A stretch of DNA of 22,290 bases from Ochromonadaceae sp. CCMP2298. Its lineage: Eukaryota > Sar > Synurophyceae > Ochromonadales > Ochromonadaceae. The stretch covers positions 1 to 22,290 of the forward strand of contig MU633829.1 of assembly GCA_026770595.1 (NCBI GenBank), written 5' to 3'. The first letter of the stretch is position 1, and the number at the start of each line of letters is the position of its first letter. The position numbers and the translations under genes are program-made. The notes beneath the pieces are model-generated. The model saw only the letters and a list, made by a program, of their open reading frames with translations, was not told where the DNA came from and did not search any database. This document shows positions 1-12,700 of this stretch, piece after piece.

Positions 1-527
1 AAACTTTTCCGGTCCTAGGACAAAACAAGAGAGAAAAACCCTGTCCCTCTGCCAAAAAAGCGGCCGGAACAGAAGAAAAACCCTGCCCGTAATGAACAAT
101 CGGCGCGATAAGAACTTGTTCAGTAGTTCCCAGGATCCTGACGGAGTTCCCAGACTTCCAGGGACTTCTGTAACTTACTGTACTTTACGCTACCGGTAAT
201 AACCCTTTCTGCTGGCAAGTAATCCGGCGGGTTTGGCGAGGTCTTGAGGTCTAAAAAGATGCGCCAAAAAGATAGCGAATGTTGGTATTGGCGCCTAAAA
301 ACCGCAAATTCTTCACAAAAGGAGCCTATACAAACTGATACAAACTTTTGAAACGTTCTGTGAAACCTCCACACAAGAGCTTCTGGGCTTTGAGAGATCA
401 ATGTGTCCATGGAATGTGCGGGTGCTTGCAATAGCCCGCGAGCTCAGCCGTTCCTGCATATTTAATTGCTGACTTGCTCTTGCAGTCGAAGCTTAACGGA
501 CGAATCTCAATGTGCCATCTGGTCTAG
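1..527. other. Upstream non-coding region
   Basis: No convincing gene is seen here. The region lacks the C/A/T-only texture of the downstream introns. A 14-nt motif (GAAAAACCCTGTCC / GAAAAACCCTGCCC) occurs at 33-46 and 75-88. A TATTTAA stretch at 459-465 is TATA-like. A pyrimidine-rich run ending in CAG at 471-485 resembles a 3' splice site, so a 5' UTR intron or a trans-splice acceptor is possible. The transcription start cannot be placed from sequence. A 103-codon open frame on the opposite strand (120-431) resembles no family I recognise. Confidence 0.5.
510..527 (+). promoter_or_regulatory. Minimal uORF abutting the main start codon
   Basis: ATG at 510 opens a five-codon frame (MCHLV) whose TAG at 525-527 is directly followed by the main ATG at 528. 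The same TAG lies in frame with the main ORF, so no upstream in-frame start exists in contiguous sequence. If transcription starts upstream of 510, a termination-reinitiation arrangement is possible. Whether this segment is in the mRNA is unknown. Confidence 0.35.
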
Positions 528-714
528 ATGAAACAAAGGTAAGGATCGCCGCGGCGCGGGCGCAAGGCTACAAGATCCAAGGCTCTCCCCACACACGCTT
601 TGCCGATCTTTCGCTAATATTATTGCGCCATCCCCCAATTACTCCTCTGCAGAAATTCCGTCCTCTGGGCGCTTAGCCTGTTGTGGCTGGGACTGGTGTC
701 TCTTCACGCAAATG
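528..714 (+). CDS. Exons 1-2: signal peptide
   Basis: Exons 528-538 and 653-714. Splicing the 11-nt first exon (ATG AAA CAA AG) to the next gives MKQRNSVLWALSLLWLGLVS followed by LHA-NE. Lys and Arg form a short basic n-region, about 15 hydrophobic residues form the core, and cleavage after SLHA is plausible. Without splicing, ATG AAA CAA AGG runs into TAA, so the intron at 539-652 is required. That intron is GC-rich at its 5' end, unlike later ones, with GCTAAT about 35 nt before CTCTGCAG as a candidate branch site. The signal peptide implies entry to the secretory pathway. Confidence 0.8.
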
Positions 715-3700
715 GTACGTTAGCCCACAGTCTGCCTTTTCGTCTCGCCTTGCAACCTTCCTCGTTTTCCTCGCCTGACTGGTACCTTTTTGTTACCCCC
801 CTACCCCACCTCCACACCCCAACCCATCGCAGAAGTACCCTCGGCGCCCTTCCTGGACCTCACTGTGTTGAGTGACACGTCTATCAATGCGAACTTCTCA
901 TCTCCTCTGTCTGACGGTGGCTCGGCCATCACCAGTTTCAAGGTGGAGTGGGACACGGATCCGGGTGTGCAGGAGGTGCAGTCGATCACGACCAGGTGTG
1001 TGTTGGTGTGGGTGTGTGCCTGTATTCTGCTTGTGTTCTGTTGTGGTAGTGTGCTGGGAGCAAGTTTCAGTGCCACCGTAACATGCCTATAACCCCTAAC
1101 CCCGAATCCCTCTACCCCCACAGCACCTACACTGGCCCCAACGAGATCCAATCCATCACCACCACCGCGACCCCCATCAATGAGATACAAGTAGTCGACA
1201 TGTCCGCCCCTGCGGTCCTGGAGGTAAGTAGATATATATAGATAGATATACATATATAGCTATAGATAGAGATAGAGATATATAGCATACTGTACATGCC
1301 AATATCCATATCATTATGCCACTTTAACCCTTATCACCCGCAGGTACAAGAGATCCTCGTAACGGGAGCCACCGGCGGCTACTTCTTCCTCGAGCTCAAC
1401 ACAGTCGCCACCGGCGGTTCTCTGCAGTACTCGGGCTATATCTACGTCTCCTATCCCGCGGACGACTCTTCTGGCAACACTTTCGGCAAGAACGTCGCAG
1501 GTATTCAACCCACCTTTGTTGTACACACTCTATTAAACCCATGCTCTTTTTGTGATAGAACCCACCTTGATGTGTTTTTTATCTCCTTACGCTCTCTTAT
1601 CTCCATCCCCCCCTACACCCTCCTGCAGACATTGTGTCCGCCATGAGTAACGTCAAGACCAACGGGGTAAACAATTCTGGATTTTAAATTGAATTTTAGC
1701 ATAATGTGACTCCTAATCTGCCTACTTCCCCCGACTCCCCCCTACATCCACTCATATATCCACTCATATATCCCCCCTAGGTGGTAACCGTCACCCGCGA
1801 GACAGTCGACGCCTCCACGTACAAGTACCTGGTGACCTTCCCCGAATCCATGGGGGACGTGGAGCAGATGGTACACACCCCTCCTACACGCCCCTCTTAC
1901 ACCCCTTCACACCCCTCCTACACCCTTACACACCCCTAAACCCCCCTCCTAACCCCCCCTTCTACCTAGGTCGTACACACCACCGAGCTAACGCCCGTCA
2001 ACACCGCCTCCGCTGCAGTCTCGACCGTTTCGGCGGGTAACGTCATAGCGGGCAGTTACACGCTCTCATTCGGGGGCCAAACGACCGCCACCATCGCCTC
2101 CGACGCGACGGAGTCCGAGGTACAAAACCCACCTTTGTTGTACACCACTCTATCAAACCCACCCTTTGATGCTTTTTTTGTGATACCCACCTTACCTCTG
2201 ATGTCTTTTTATCTCCTTACGCTCTCTTGTTATCTCCACCCCCCATCCCTGCACCCCCCACACAATCTATTTTATACCATACTACCATAATATCATAATA
2301 AACCTCAATTAATTATAACCCTTTTATTATATACCATAATATCATTAAAACCCTCTTATTTAGGTACGCGTGGCCCTCGAGGCCCTCTCAACAGTGGACT
2401 CAGTGGCCGTTACGCGTTCCACCGTGGACTCGCAGAGAGGTACTTAACACTTCTATAGTATACTACTATACCACCTACTAATACACTGCTATACACTACT
2501 AACACACTACTATACTACTCACACACTACTACACACTATGCACCACTATACACTATACAATATAGGTTATGTGTGGACAGTGGAGTTTAACGGCGCCATG
2601 ACTGCCGGTAACGTGGCCGCCCTGATCGCCTCCTATTCAGGTACACTGTCCATGGTTTATGTATATGGTTTATGTCTGTACACTTATATGTCTAGTTTAT
2701 TATTCCTTTCTTTTGGTTTATATGACTATTCCCCTCATATTTAACCCCATTTAACTTCATATCTCTATATATTTAACCCCTTATCTATGTCTATTTACCC
2801 CCCCCCCCCGCTTAGGCCTCACGACCACCAACACCGCCGCCCCCGCCTCCGTATCCGTGTCCAGCATCGACGGCAACGAACTAGGGGGCGCGTTTACGCT
2901 GTCCTTCACGCACGGGGGTGTTACAGGTACACACATGTCATGTACTTATGTGTTATAATACTAATACATCTAATCTTCACTTACCACTCTTTATCCCCAC
3001 CCCCACTCCTCTCTTTCACATACACAGAGACCGCATCCGTGGCCTACAATGCCCCCCCCGAGGACCTCAAATCCGCCCTAGAATCCATGGCCAACAACAT
3101 TGTCCCCTCCGGCACCCTCTCCGTCTCCCGCACGGGCCCAGACGACCAACGGGGGTATTCCTGGACGGTAACGTTTTTGTCCGACTACGTACGTACTTTT
3201 GAGGGCAACCTGAGCCCCCTGGTGCCCAGCTTCGGCGCACTGACGGGGTCCGCTTCACTCGTAACAGTGGACGAAATCCGCCAGGTAGGAATTACATGAA
3301 AGTCGTCTTTTTATCCCCCCCTGGTGCCAAATCTGGACTTTTAACCTTGTTTCCACAAACGACTGGATTTTTTTATGTTTTCCTTTCATGGGTTTTATTC
3401 GAACACAGGGAACGGTCAAGGAAGTACAGCAGATCGCGGTAACGGGCACAGTGGCAGCGACCACCTACATGCTGCTGGAGTACGACGGTTACACCACCAC
3501 GCCAGTGCTGGTGCGCCCGTCCTCGGGCGCCTGCTCCTCGTCCGTCACCGAGGTGCAGACCATTACCTCCTCTACCGTGGACTCCAGCCAGGCGGGGGGA
3601 GACTTTGACGTGTCCATGTACCTCCAGTTCCGCCTCATCTACGGCACCGAGATCACCAACTGGATATACGCCAATGAAGCCTCCACATCCGACTGCTCAG

Positions 3701-6700
3701 CTACCGCCGATGCGATTCGGGACTCTCTGGAGTCGTTCACGTTCTTCGACGTGGTGACCGTTACGGGCAGCACTGTCTCTGCTTCCTCCATGACCTGTGT
3801 ATGGACGGTCTCCTTCGTGAGCTCCATTGGCGACATAGAGCCGTTACAAATCATGGTACGCAACCCCATATCGGGTGGTGTGGGCTCAATCGGTTCCTCA
3901 TCGACCGCGTCAGATGACACCCTTACCGTCGCAACCCTCACAGGGGGGGAGAAGGATGCCATCAAGGCGGCTCTTGAGCTGCTGCCCAATGTAGGCACTG
4001 TAACGGTTAGCGACAGCGGCACCCAGGGCACTGGGGGGGTTTGCACATGGATGGTCACTTTCGACACGAACGCGGGCAACCTGCCTCTGCTGCAGGCCGT
4101 CCTGTACGACTCCTCGGACGTAACCACCACCTCTGTGCAATCCTCCGCAACCACCTTTAGCACCATCACAATCACCATCACCCAAGACACGGCCGGCACA
4201 AGCCAAGCCATCGCGGGAAACTTCGCCCTGACCTTTCGTAACGCACGGTCCATCTACGTTCCCTTCGACGCCGACGCCAGGACCGTCAAGTTCATCCTGG
4301 AGTCGCTAGACACCGTAGGAAAAGTGGACGTTACGCGCTCCAACTCAGATGAGAACAACGGGTACACCTGGATGGTCACCTTCCTCACCGAACTGGGCTC
4401 GCTTGACCTGATATCTTTCGACGGGGGGGATATGACGGGCACGGTGGTTGGCGGGGTGGTGTCCAAGGACGTGGTGGGCGTGTCGCCCCCCTTCAACTCG
4501 CTAGATATCGTGAACAAGCTGCCCCTCGGCTCGGCCATCATAACGAACCTAGCTAATATGGCGATAGCAGTGGAGGAGCTTGACGAGGGCATCGCCTTCT
4601 ACTTCCGCGTGGCAGCCATCAACGCAGTGGGTCAGGGGCCCTACGCCTTCTCAGCGGTGCCCTACGCCATCCCGCAGTCCCAGAGGCCCGGCCTGCCTAC
4701 CACCTCAGTATTGGATATCGTAGATGGGACCAGTCTGGAGGTGACCTTCGCGCCCGCTGCACTCGACGGGGGCGAGGACGTTACCTTCTACAGGGTCGAG
4801 TACGCGAACCAGGTACGTCTCCCATACATATACATATAAACCCCAACTATACATACACAAACATATATATACATACTCATATAAACCCAAATTATACAAA
4901 CATACAATAAACCCACTGTTTCACTATATCTGTTTCACTTTATAGGCGTTCGCATCGGAGGTGCAGCAGCTGCAAGCGGAGTGCGAAGTGGTCAACGAGA
5001 TACAAGTGCTGACCTCGAGCACCACTCAGTCCATCCAGGAAGAGCAGATCGTGTACATCTCCACCAGCTATGCCAACGTGGACACAAACGAGCAGCAGCT
5101 GGTAACGTGCGACGCCACTGGCGGCTCATTCAGACTGACCTTTGCCGGTTACACCACGTCCGTCACGATCGCGTACGATGCGGGTGCAGCTGCCATCGAG
5201 GCAGCTCTGCAGCAGATCGAGATCATCTCAGACGTTACTGTGGCCTTCTCTGGCACGCAGACCACCGCCTGTTTCGAGCGCACCACCACCACCCAGAATG
5301 ACGGCTTCCTTGTCACCTTCAACAATATCGTGGACATGGATGGAAACCTCCCCCTCATGACGGCCTCCACTAACTCACTAAAGGGCGCCCGTTATATCGC
5401 TATTTCCGAGACCATTCCGGGCGATGCAGGCATCGGCGGCACCTTCCGTCTGTCTTTCCGCGGATCCATCACTGAAGATATCGAGGCGACCATCACCTCC
5501 TCCAACTATGCAACAATAGCGGCAGACATACAGACCAAATTGGAGCAATTGGACACCATATCTACCTCAGGGGTGACCGTTACGTCGGCGCAGGGGGAGC
5601 TGGCGACGTCGGACTTTGGCCAGCTATACCGCATCACATTCACAGGTATTTATATATATATATATGTATGTATTTAACCCCCTCCTTCTATAATATAATG
5701 TGTATTTAACCCCTCCTTTTAAACTATATATGTGTATTAAACCCCCTCTCAGGTGCCGATCTGGGCGGCAACGTGGAGGCCGTGCAGAACGTGGACTACT
5801 TCGACCGACTCACCGGATCAGACGTCAGCATTGTGGTGCTCACGGACGGTTTAGAGACCTCCGCCGAGCGGGGCTTCGCCGCTACCTCCTCCGTGGCGGG
5901 TAACGAGATCGCCGGTACCTTCGCGCTCACCTACAGGGGCCACACCACAGAGGCCATCGACTTCAACGTGGCCGACACCGTGCTCAAGAGCAAGATCGAG
6001 GCATTGCCAAATATTAATACCGTGTTCGTCACGCGCACCGGGCCGAGCGTGTTCAAGGAATATGCGTGGTCTGTCACCTTCCTCAGCATGCCCGGCGCCT
6101 ATCCTGATGGTACAGAGAACCTCCTCGAACTCGTTCCTGACTTCTCAATGCTTGAGGGGACTGGCTCAAGCGTCGCTGTAACGGTCCCGCAGGACGGCTC
6201 GGAGCCATTGTCAGGAACATTCTCTCTCACCATGACCACTGGCGATTCCAACGTGACCGAGGTGGCGTCCAACATCCCCGCAGACGCGTCGGCCTCAGAA
6301 TTGCAGGTAGGTGTCCAAATCACACAAAAGACGTCTTTTTATCGTCCCCTGGATCGAATCTGGTCTTTTCACCTTGAAGACGCATTCGCTAACTGATTTT
6401 TTTCCAATTCGGACGCCCCTCAGGCCTACCTGAACGCACTGGAGTCCGTAGGTACCGTGTCGGTGTCCCGAAACGACCTGTCTAACGGCTACCAGTGGCT
6501 GATCACGTTCGACGGCTGCAAGATCGTGAACGGCTCAGATGTGTGCAATCTGGGGGATGTGGCTTTATTGGGCGTTAACAATACACTCATGACGTGCGGC
6601 AGCTCCCTAGGAAGCACGCCTATCTCTGCATCACAGGTGGTGCAGGGCAGCGGGCCCGCTGAGTGCGCAGAAGGGCCGTGCTTCGGGTACGTAACGGATA

Positions 6701-9700
6701 TGGATGTGTATTAATCCCTATATATTAATCCCTCACATGTTTATGTATATTAATCCCTCTTGTATTAACCCCTCTATACTAGGTACGTTACGGATCTCTC
6801 CGACGACACCCTCTCCCACACAATCTCCTCCCTCACCGCCGGGGAGCCCTACTACGTACGCGTAGCCGGGCATAACTCAATCGGCTTTGGTTATGCCGCC
6901 CACACCGCTCCGGAGTTCCAAGTGCCTACCTACAACCCCCCCGGCCCTCCCCCAGCGCCCCGATTGGTCTCCAGTACCACCACGAGCATTACTGTGGAGT
7001 GGGACTATCCCCGAGAGAACGGCGGCGCCACTGTAAAGGGCTTCCAGCTGTGGGTTGACGACTGGGCAGGTGGCAACCCCCGCCTCGCGTTCGACGGCAT
7101 CGACCAAGATTTAACCACCTTCACCATCTCTGCTTCTACCTCGTTCGTACTGGATAGTGGGAAGAGCTACAGGTTCTTCGTGAGGGCTGTGAACTACTGC
7201 TTTGCCAACAACGCAGACAAGGCATGCCTGTCCGAGTTCTCCCCCTCATCGGTCTTCACCGTGCGCGCCCCCAGGGCCCCCCTGGCCCCCCCCATGCCCT
7301 ACCGCCACTCTGCTTCCAACATCGGCACTGTTGCGGGTGCAGACGGCGCCATTGTGGTGCGCTGGGCCCCCGCGCTGGACAACGGCGGCTCCGTTATCAC
7401 CAACTATAACATATACCATGCAGCCCCAGCGGCCTCCGCCTACACTGAGGTGGTTCTGGGCCTCCCCACGCCCGTCACCAACGACGCCTCTGAAGTATTC
7501 GAGTACGAACTAACCGGACTAAAGGAGGGCAATGTCTACCGCCTCTATGTGGTGGCGGTCAACTCGGTAGGGAAATCCGCCGCCTCCCCCATCCTCTCCC
7601 TGCTGGTGGGCATGCTTCCCGGTGTCAATGCGAGCCGTGACAACACCTACGCCTCCATGAGCCCATCCGTTACGGCCGTTTCATCCACCGAGATTAGGTA
7701 TGCTATACTCTATGCTGTATGCTATATGCTATATATTATTATGTTCTATAAACTATGTACTATACTGTTATGGATAGCAGGTGAGACACACCCCTAACGC
7801 CCCTACCCCTACCCCCTACCCCAAGCCTCTTCTGGCCCATGCCCGCCTCCTCCTCCACAGGGGGCATTCCCATCACCGGCTACAAGCTGTACGCATACGC
7901 CGGCGTGGGGCTCAACACCCTGGCCAACCCCCAGACCGTCTTCAATGAGGCTCAAATGGTGCAAACCTCGGTCGACGCGCAAACCCCTGCCGTGCAGTTG
8001 GTGACCATCCCCTCCAGCGTGACCTCCTTCTCCCTCTCAGGTACATACTATATATATAAAACCCTCATCATAACACAACAATATCTCTAAAACCCGCATT
8101 ATCTCTAAAATCCTCATTATCTCTAAAACCCTAGGCTACGGGCAATCCGGCGCCCAGACTCTGTCCCTCTCCAGCTCCACTGCGGCCATTGCCACCTACG
8201 TAACCACCCTGCTCTCCAGCCAGACAGGCTTCTCCGCCCTGGCGCCCACCGTCACAGCCTTCAGCACGGCTAACGGGTTAACCAGCTTCGAGATCACCTT
8301 TGACGGCCGCGACGGCACAGGTAAAACCCTCCTACACAACAACATTTCTAAAGCCCTCATTATAACACAACAATATTTCGAAACCCCAACAATATCTCTA
8401 AAACACAGTGATCGACCTGGTCGTGGCCACGCTGCCCGTCTCCACCACCTCCAGTGTCTCTACGCTGATAGAGGTATTCTCCCAAATCTTGTCTTTTCAC
8501 GTCAAACATACGCTATTGTTTTTCTAAAACTTTATACTTTATGGCTTATCTTATTCGGTCTACGGACGCCTTTCAAAAACCCTCATTATAATTCAACAAT
8601 ATCTCTAAAACCCTCATTACAACACAGGGCACGGAGGCCATCTCAGGCTCCTTCACGCTGTCCTTTAACAACTCCATGTCGGTCGATATGCCTTACGACG
8701 TCAGCGAGCAGGAGATGAAGGTAAAACCCTCATTACAGCACATAGCTCTAAAAACCTCCTCACAATATCTCTAAAACCCCACCGCCCTACAAACCTCCAA
8801 CACAAAAACATCTCTAAAACCCTCATTACGACCCTAAAACCCAGGCCTCGCTGGAGGACCTACCCGGCGTGGGTACCGTCACTGTCACCCGCACAGCCAC
8901 CCTTATCTCTGGCGTGGACCGCAACGCATACAGCTGGGCTGTTGAGTTCGACTCAGCCGCAGGCGACCTCCCCCTGCTCTACGCCACACCTGGCCGCCTC
9001 ATGCCCCTAGCCTCGCATTGCTCTGTGGCCGTCGCGGAGGTGGTTTCGGGCACGGCTGTGGTTTTGGTGTATGACGGCACGGGCGTGCCAGATGTACGAA
9101 CTGCGAGTGTGAGCAGCTTGGTCTCTGACCAGACCTACTCCTTCAAGGTAAATACATGCACCATTCACCATTAAAATACATACTTACACCAAACACTCAC
9201 ACTAACACCATACATACATACCATTCACCACACACTTCCACACACACACAGGTGGCGCCTATTAACGCCCTCGGGGAGGGGGTTTTGTCTGCCGCCACGG
9301 TAACCGTAGTGGCCAGCTCCGGCGCCTCGCCCCTATACACCACCGCCAACGGTTCCTCTCTGTACCAGGGAATTACATATTCCGTGGACGAGGAGCAGGT
9401 TATCACCGCCACTAACTGCGACTCAACCCTGATGGCGCTGCGCTACGGGGCCTACTCCGCTAACCTGACCAACAGCCAGACTGAGGCCGAGGTGGAGGCG
9501 ATCTTCCTGAACACTTTTTTCACCACAGGTATACCCATTATTTCCCATTTATATTACCCATTAACCCTATTATACCCATTATAATAACCCTATTATACCC
9601 ATTAACCCTTATTATACCCATTCCTAACTAGTGGACGTAACGCACACCACCTCCACTGACGGCTCAAACGAGATCGACATATGGCGAGTGGTCTTTCTGG

Positions 9701-12700
9701 ACGCCGGTGACGTGCCCTCTGTGACTGTCACGACGGTCGCAGGGTGCGTGGTGGGGGTCGAGGAGTTCGTCAAAGGTACCCATTAAGATCTTAATATTAC
9801 CCATAAATATTACCCATTAATCCTATTAAACCAACTTTACTGACCCTTCTTATACCCATTAACCCTTCTCATACAGGCTCCCGCAACCAGTTCACGATTG
9901 AGCCGAAATCTGCATCGGGGCAGGTGCTGCGAGACGTCACCACAGCGATAGGGTTTGCCGGCCAGGTATTACTATACTTATTCTACTATTATACTCGTAT
10001 TATACTCATTATACATATTAACCCTGCTTATTAACCATTACACGTATTACATATAAACCTTATTATATTATACCACCCACACGCACCTCCCCCCAACACC
10101 TACACCCCCCCGATTACAAAACAACAATACGACAAATACGACAGGACGTATTCTTCACCGAGACGCTATTCGCCAACGCCTCATGGTCTCGGGACCAAGG
10201 CGTGGCACTGTACAACGAGGTAGGTATTATGTTATACATATTATATTACTATATTATATTACTATACATATTATGTACTATATTATGTACAACGAGGTAG
10301 GTCTACTTATTATACAAACCCTTATACCCATCATACATACTATGCATATTAATCGCTTATTATTCCCTTACACATATTAACCCTTATACCCGACCCTTAT
10401 ACCCATACAGATGGTGTACGAGGAGCAGTCCGTCACTATCGCCCAAGCATCCCTAGCTAACGCAATAGTACTCGAATTGTCCGACTACCTGACCCCCTAC
10501 TCCACGGCCTCCTTCGCAGCCGCCTCCATCACCGGCACATCCAGGTACAGCCCAAAACCCATATTTATATATTATACATGTGTATTAAAACTCCTCCTTC
10601 TATACTATAATGAGTATTTAATCCCCCCTCCAACCCTCCAGCTCCTTCGCAGTGCAGCAGGCGATAGAAACCATGGCCAATGTGGATTCCGTGGACGTAC
10701 AGCGCGTCGTGGCGGATACCGGGGACGTCTCGTATCTCATCACGTTTCTGTCGAATCTGGGCGATGTACCCATCCTCACCACATCGGGAGCAGCGACCAT
10801 CAGCGAGGTATATACCAATTACTTTAATACCAATTACATATACCAATAATATCAACTATTTGTCTGGACTCGCAATAACGCCTACATCCTCCTCTCTTTC
10901 CACACCCACCTACCTCTTTTTCCACACTACCTATACCTCCCTCCCACTACCCCCCCCTCCCACGCAAACATACCAACATTTATATTTAAACCCAGGTGAG
11001 CAAGGGTCAGTCCGAGGTGCAGACACTCACAATAGCGGCTGACGAGGAATTCATCCGAGAGGAAAAGCTGTTCTCCATCCCTACTGCGGCCGTCTCCGCC
11101 ACCCTCACCTTCGCAGGTATGTATTTATGTGTTTATGATTGTATGTTTTGTGCATAAGTTACGTACCTGACCTCCCTCATTCCCCTCCCCCCCTCATACC
11201 CCCCTCTTCACAGGCACCACCACCTACACAGCAACACTCACCACCATCAGCGCAGCTACTATCGAGGCCGCGTTGGAGGAATTCTACGGCCCCAACCTGT
11301 CCCCCCTGGTTGTCGCTGTGACCCAGATAACCTCCGGCACGGATGAGGTGTACACCATAGGTGAGGGCACAGTCCCATTACATGTTATATACAGTCTCAT
11401 TATATACAGAACACTTATTATACTATCCGTATACATATTATACACTAACACTATTATACATTCCCACCAGTCTTCACATCTCCTGTGGGAGATGTGGGCG
11501 AGCTGGCCGTAACGTACGACGTGGGTGGGGGGGGTGTGGATGTGGTAGTGGTCGAGGCTGTCAAGGGCGTCTCCCCTGTCTCCGGCACCTTTACCCTCTT
11601 CTTCGAAGGTAAAAAAAGCCATTATAATTATTTAAACCATTTTATTAAACCCATCAAAACCCTTTTTTTTTAACCCATTTTATTGATTAAACCCATCTTC
11701 TTTTAAGGGTACTACACGGACGACCTAACGCACGACGCATCTGCGGCGGAGGTCAAGGTAAAACCCTCCTACGCAATATCTCCAAAACCCTCAAAACAAT
11801 ATCTCTAAAACACAAATATCTCTTAAACCCACCCACTCGACTGTTCAACCCTAATAAAACCCAGGCCGCTTTGGAGAATCTGCCTACCATCGATACGGTC
11901 AAGGTGTACCGAGAAGACCTCAACAATGGTACGCATATCTATACTATTCTTTATTATACCTATACTATACCTATACTATACTGTTTTATACCAATACTGT
12001 ACTTGACCATTTGCGTATTAACCCTATATATACATATATTATATTATATTATTAAACATTATTATACACATATACAGGGTTCAAGTGGACCGTGAGCTTC
12101 ACAAATAACGTGGGCAATCTGCGCCTATTGGTGGCCAACGACTACAGGTATGTCTCTATTAAGTATTTTAATCCTCCCCTGTCTATTTATCTTTTTTAAT
12201 CCTCCCCTGTCTATTTGTGTCTTTTAATCTTCCGCTGTCTCTATTTCTGTCTCTTTATCCTGCCTATACAGATACGAAATCCAGCGCATCTGGACGGCCG
12301 GCGGCACCCCCACCCCTTTGTCAGGACAGGTTATGCTGTTCTACGGGGGGGAAACCGTGCTAGGTAAACCCATCAAAACCCATTATATATATTAAAACCA
12401 TTATATTGAACCCATCATATTTATTAAACCCATTATAGTCGATTTCGACGCTTCGCACCTGGAGATGGCGGCTGCCCTCACCAGCATGGCGTCCGTGGGC
12501 CACGTGGAGGTCTCGCGCAGGTACCCATCGAAACCCATTATATTTATTAAAACCATAATATTAAACCCATTTTATCATATTAACCCCTCATTCCCCCATC
12601 CCCCAGCACATTCACCAACGGTCAGTACTCATGGCTCGTCACTTTCCGCAACTTAGTCGGAGACATCGAAAATCTGGGGGTATCAAATCTGCCCCTTTTC

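Noticed and set aside
33-88. Two GAAAAACCCTGYCC copies as a regulatory repeat
   Set aside because: Only two short copies far from the start codon; nothing ties them to a factor or to transcription.
120-431. 103-codon open frame on the minus strand upstream of the gene
   Set aside because: No family, domain or signal is recognisable, and a frame of this length is plausible by chance. It could be part of a neighbouring gene but I cannot support it.
3388-3408. ATG at 3388 as a separate gene start for the long exon 13 frame
   Set aside because: The codons before 3409 are intron sequence ending in ACACAG, and exon 12 joins exon 13 in frame to continue the linker (DEIRQ|GTVKEVQQ).
3639-4253. 204-codon open frame on the minus strand
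   Set aside because: It lies wholly inside exon 13, whose sense frame encodes clear module motifs. It is a mirror product of GC-rich codon use.
7853-7862. CACAG at 7860 as the exon 18 acceptor
   Set aside because: It would shift the frame and delete the FN3 strand LFWPMPASS. The AAG at 7825 restores both.
8041-8844. Repeated units with regular spacing as a CRISPR array
   Set aside because: The units lie inside spliceable introns of a eukaryotic gene, vary in sequence and spacing, and have no spacer/repeat structure.
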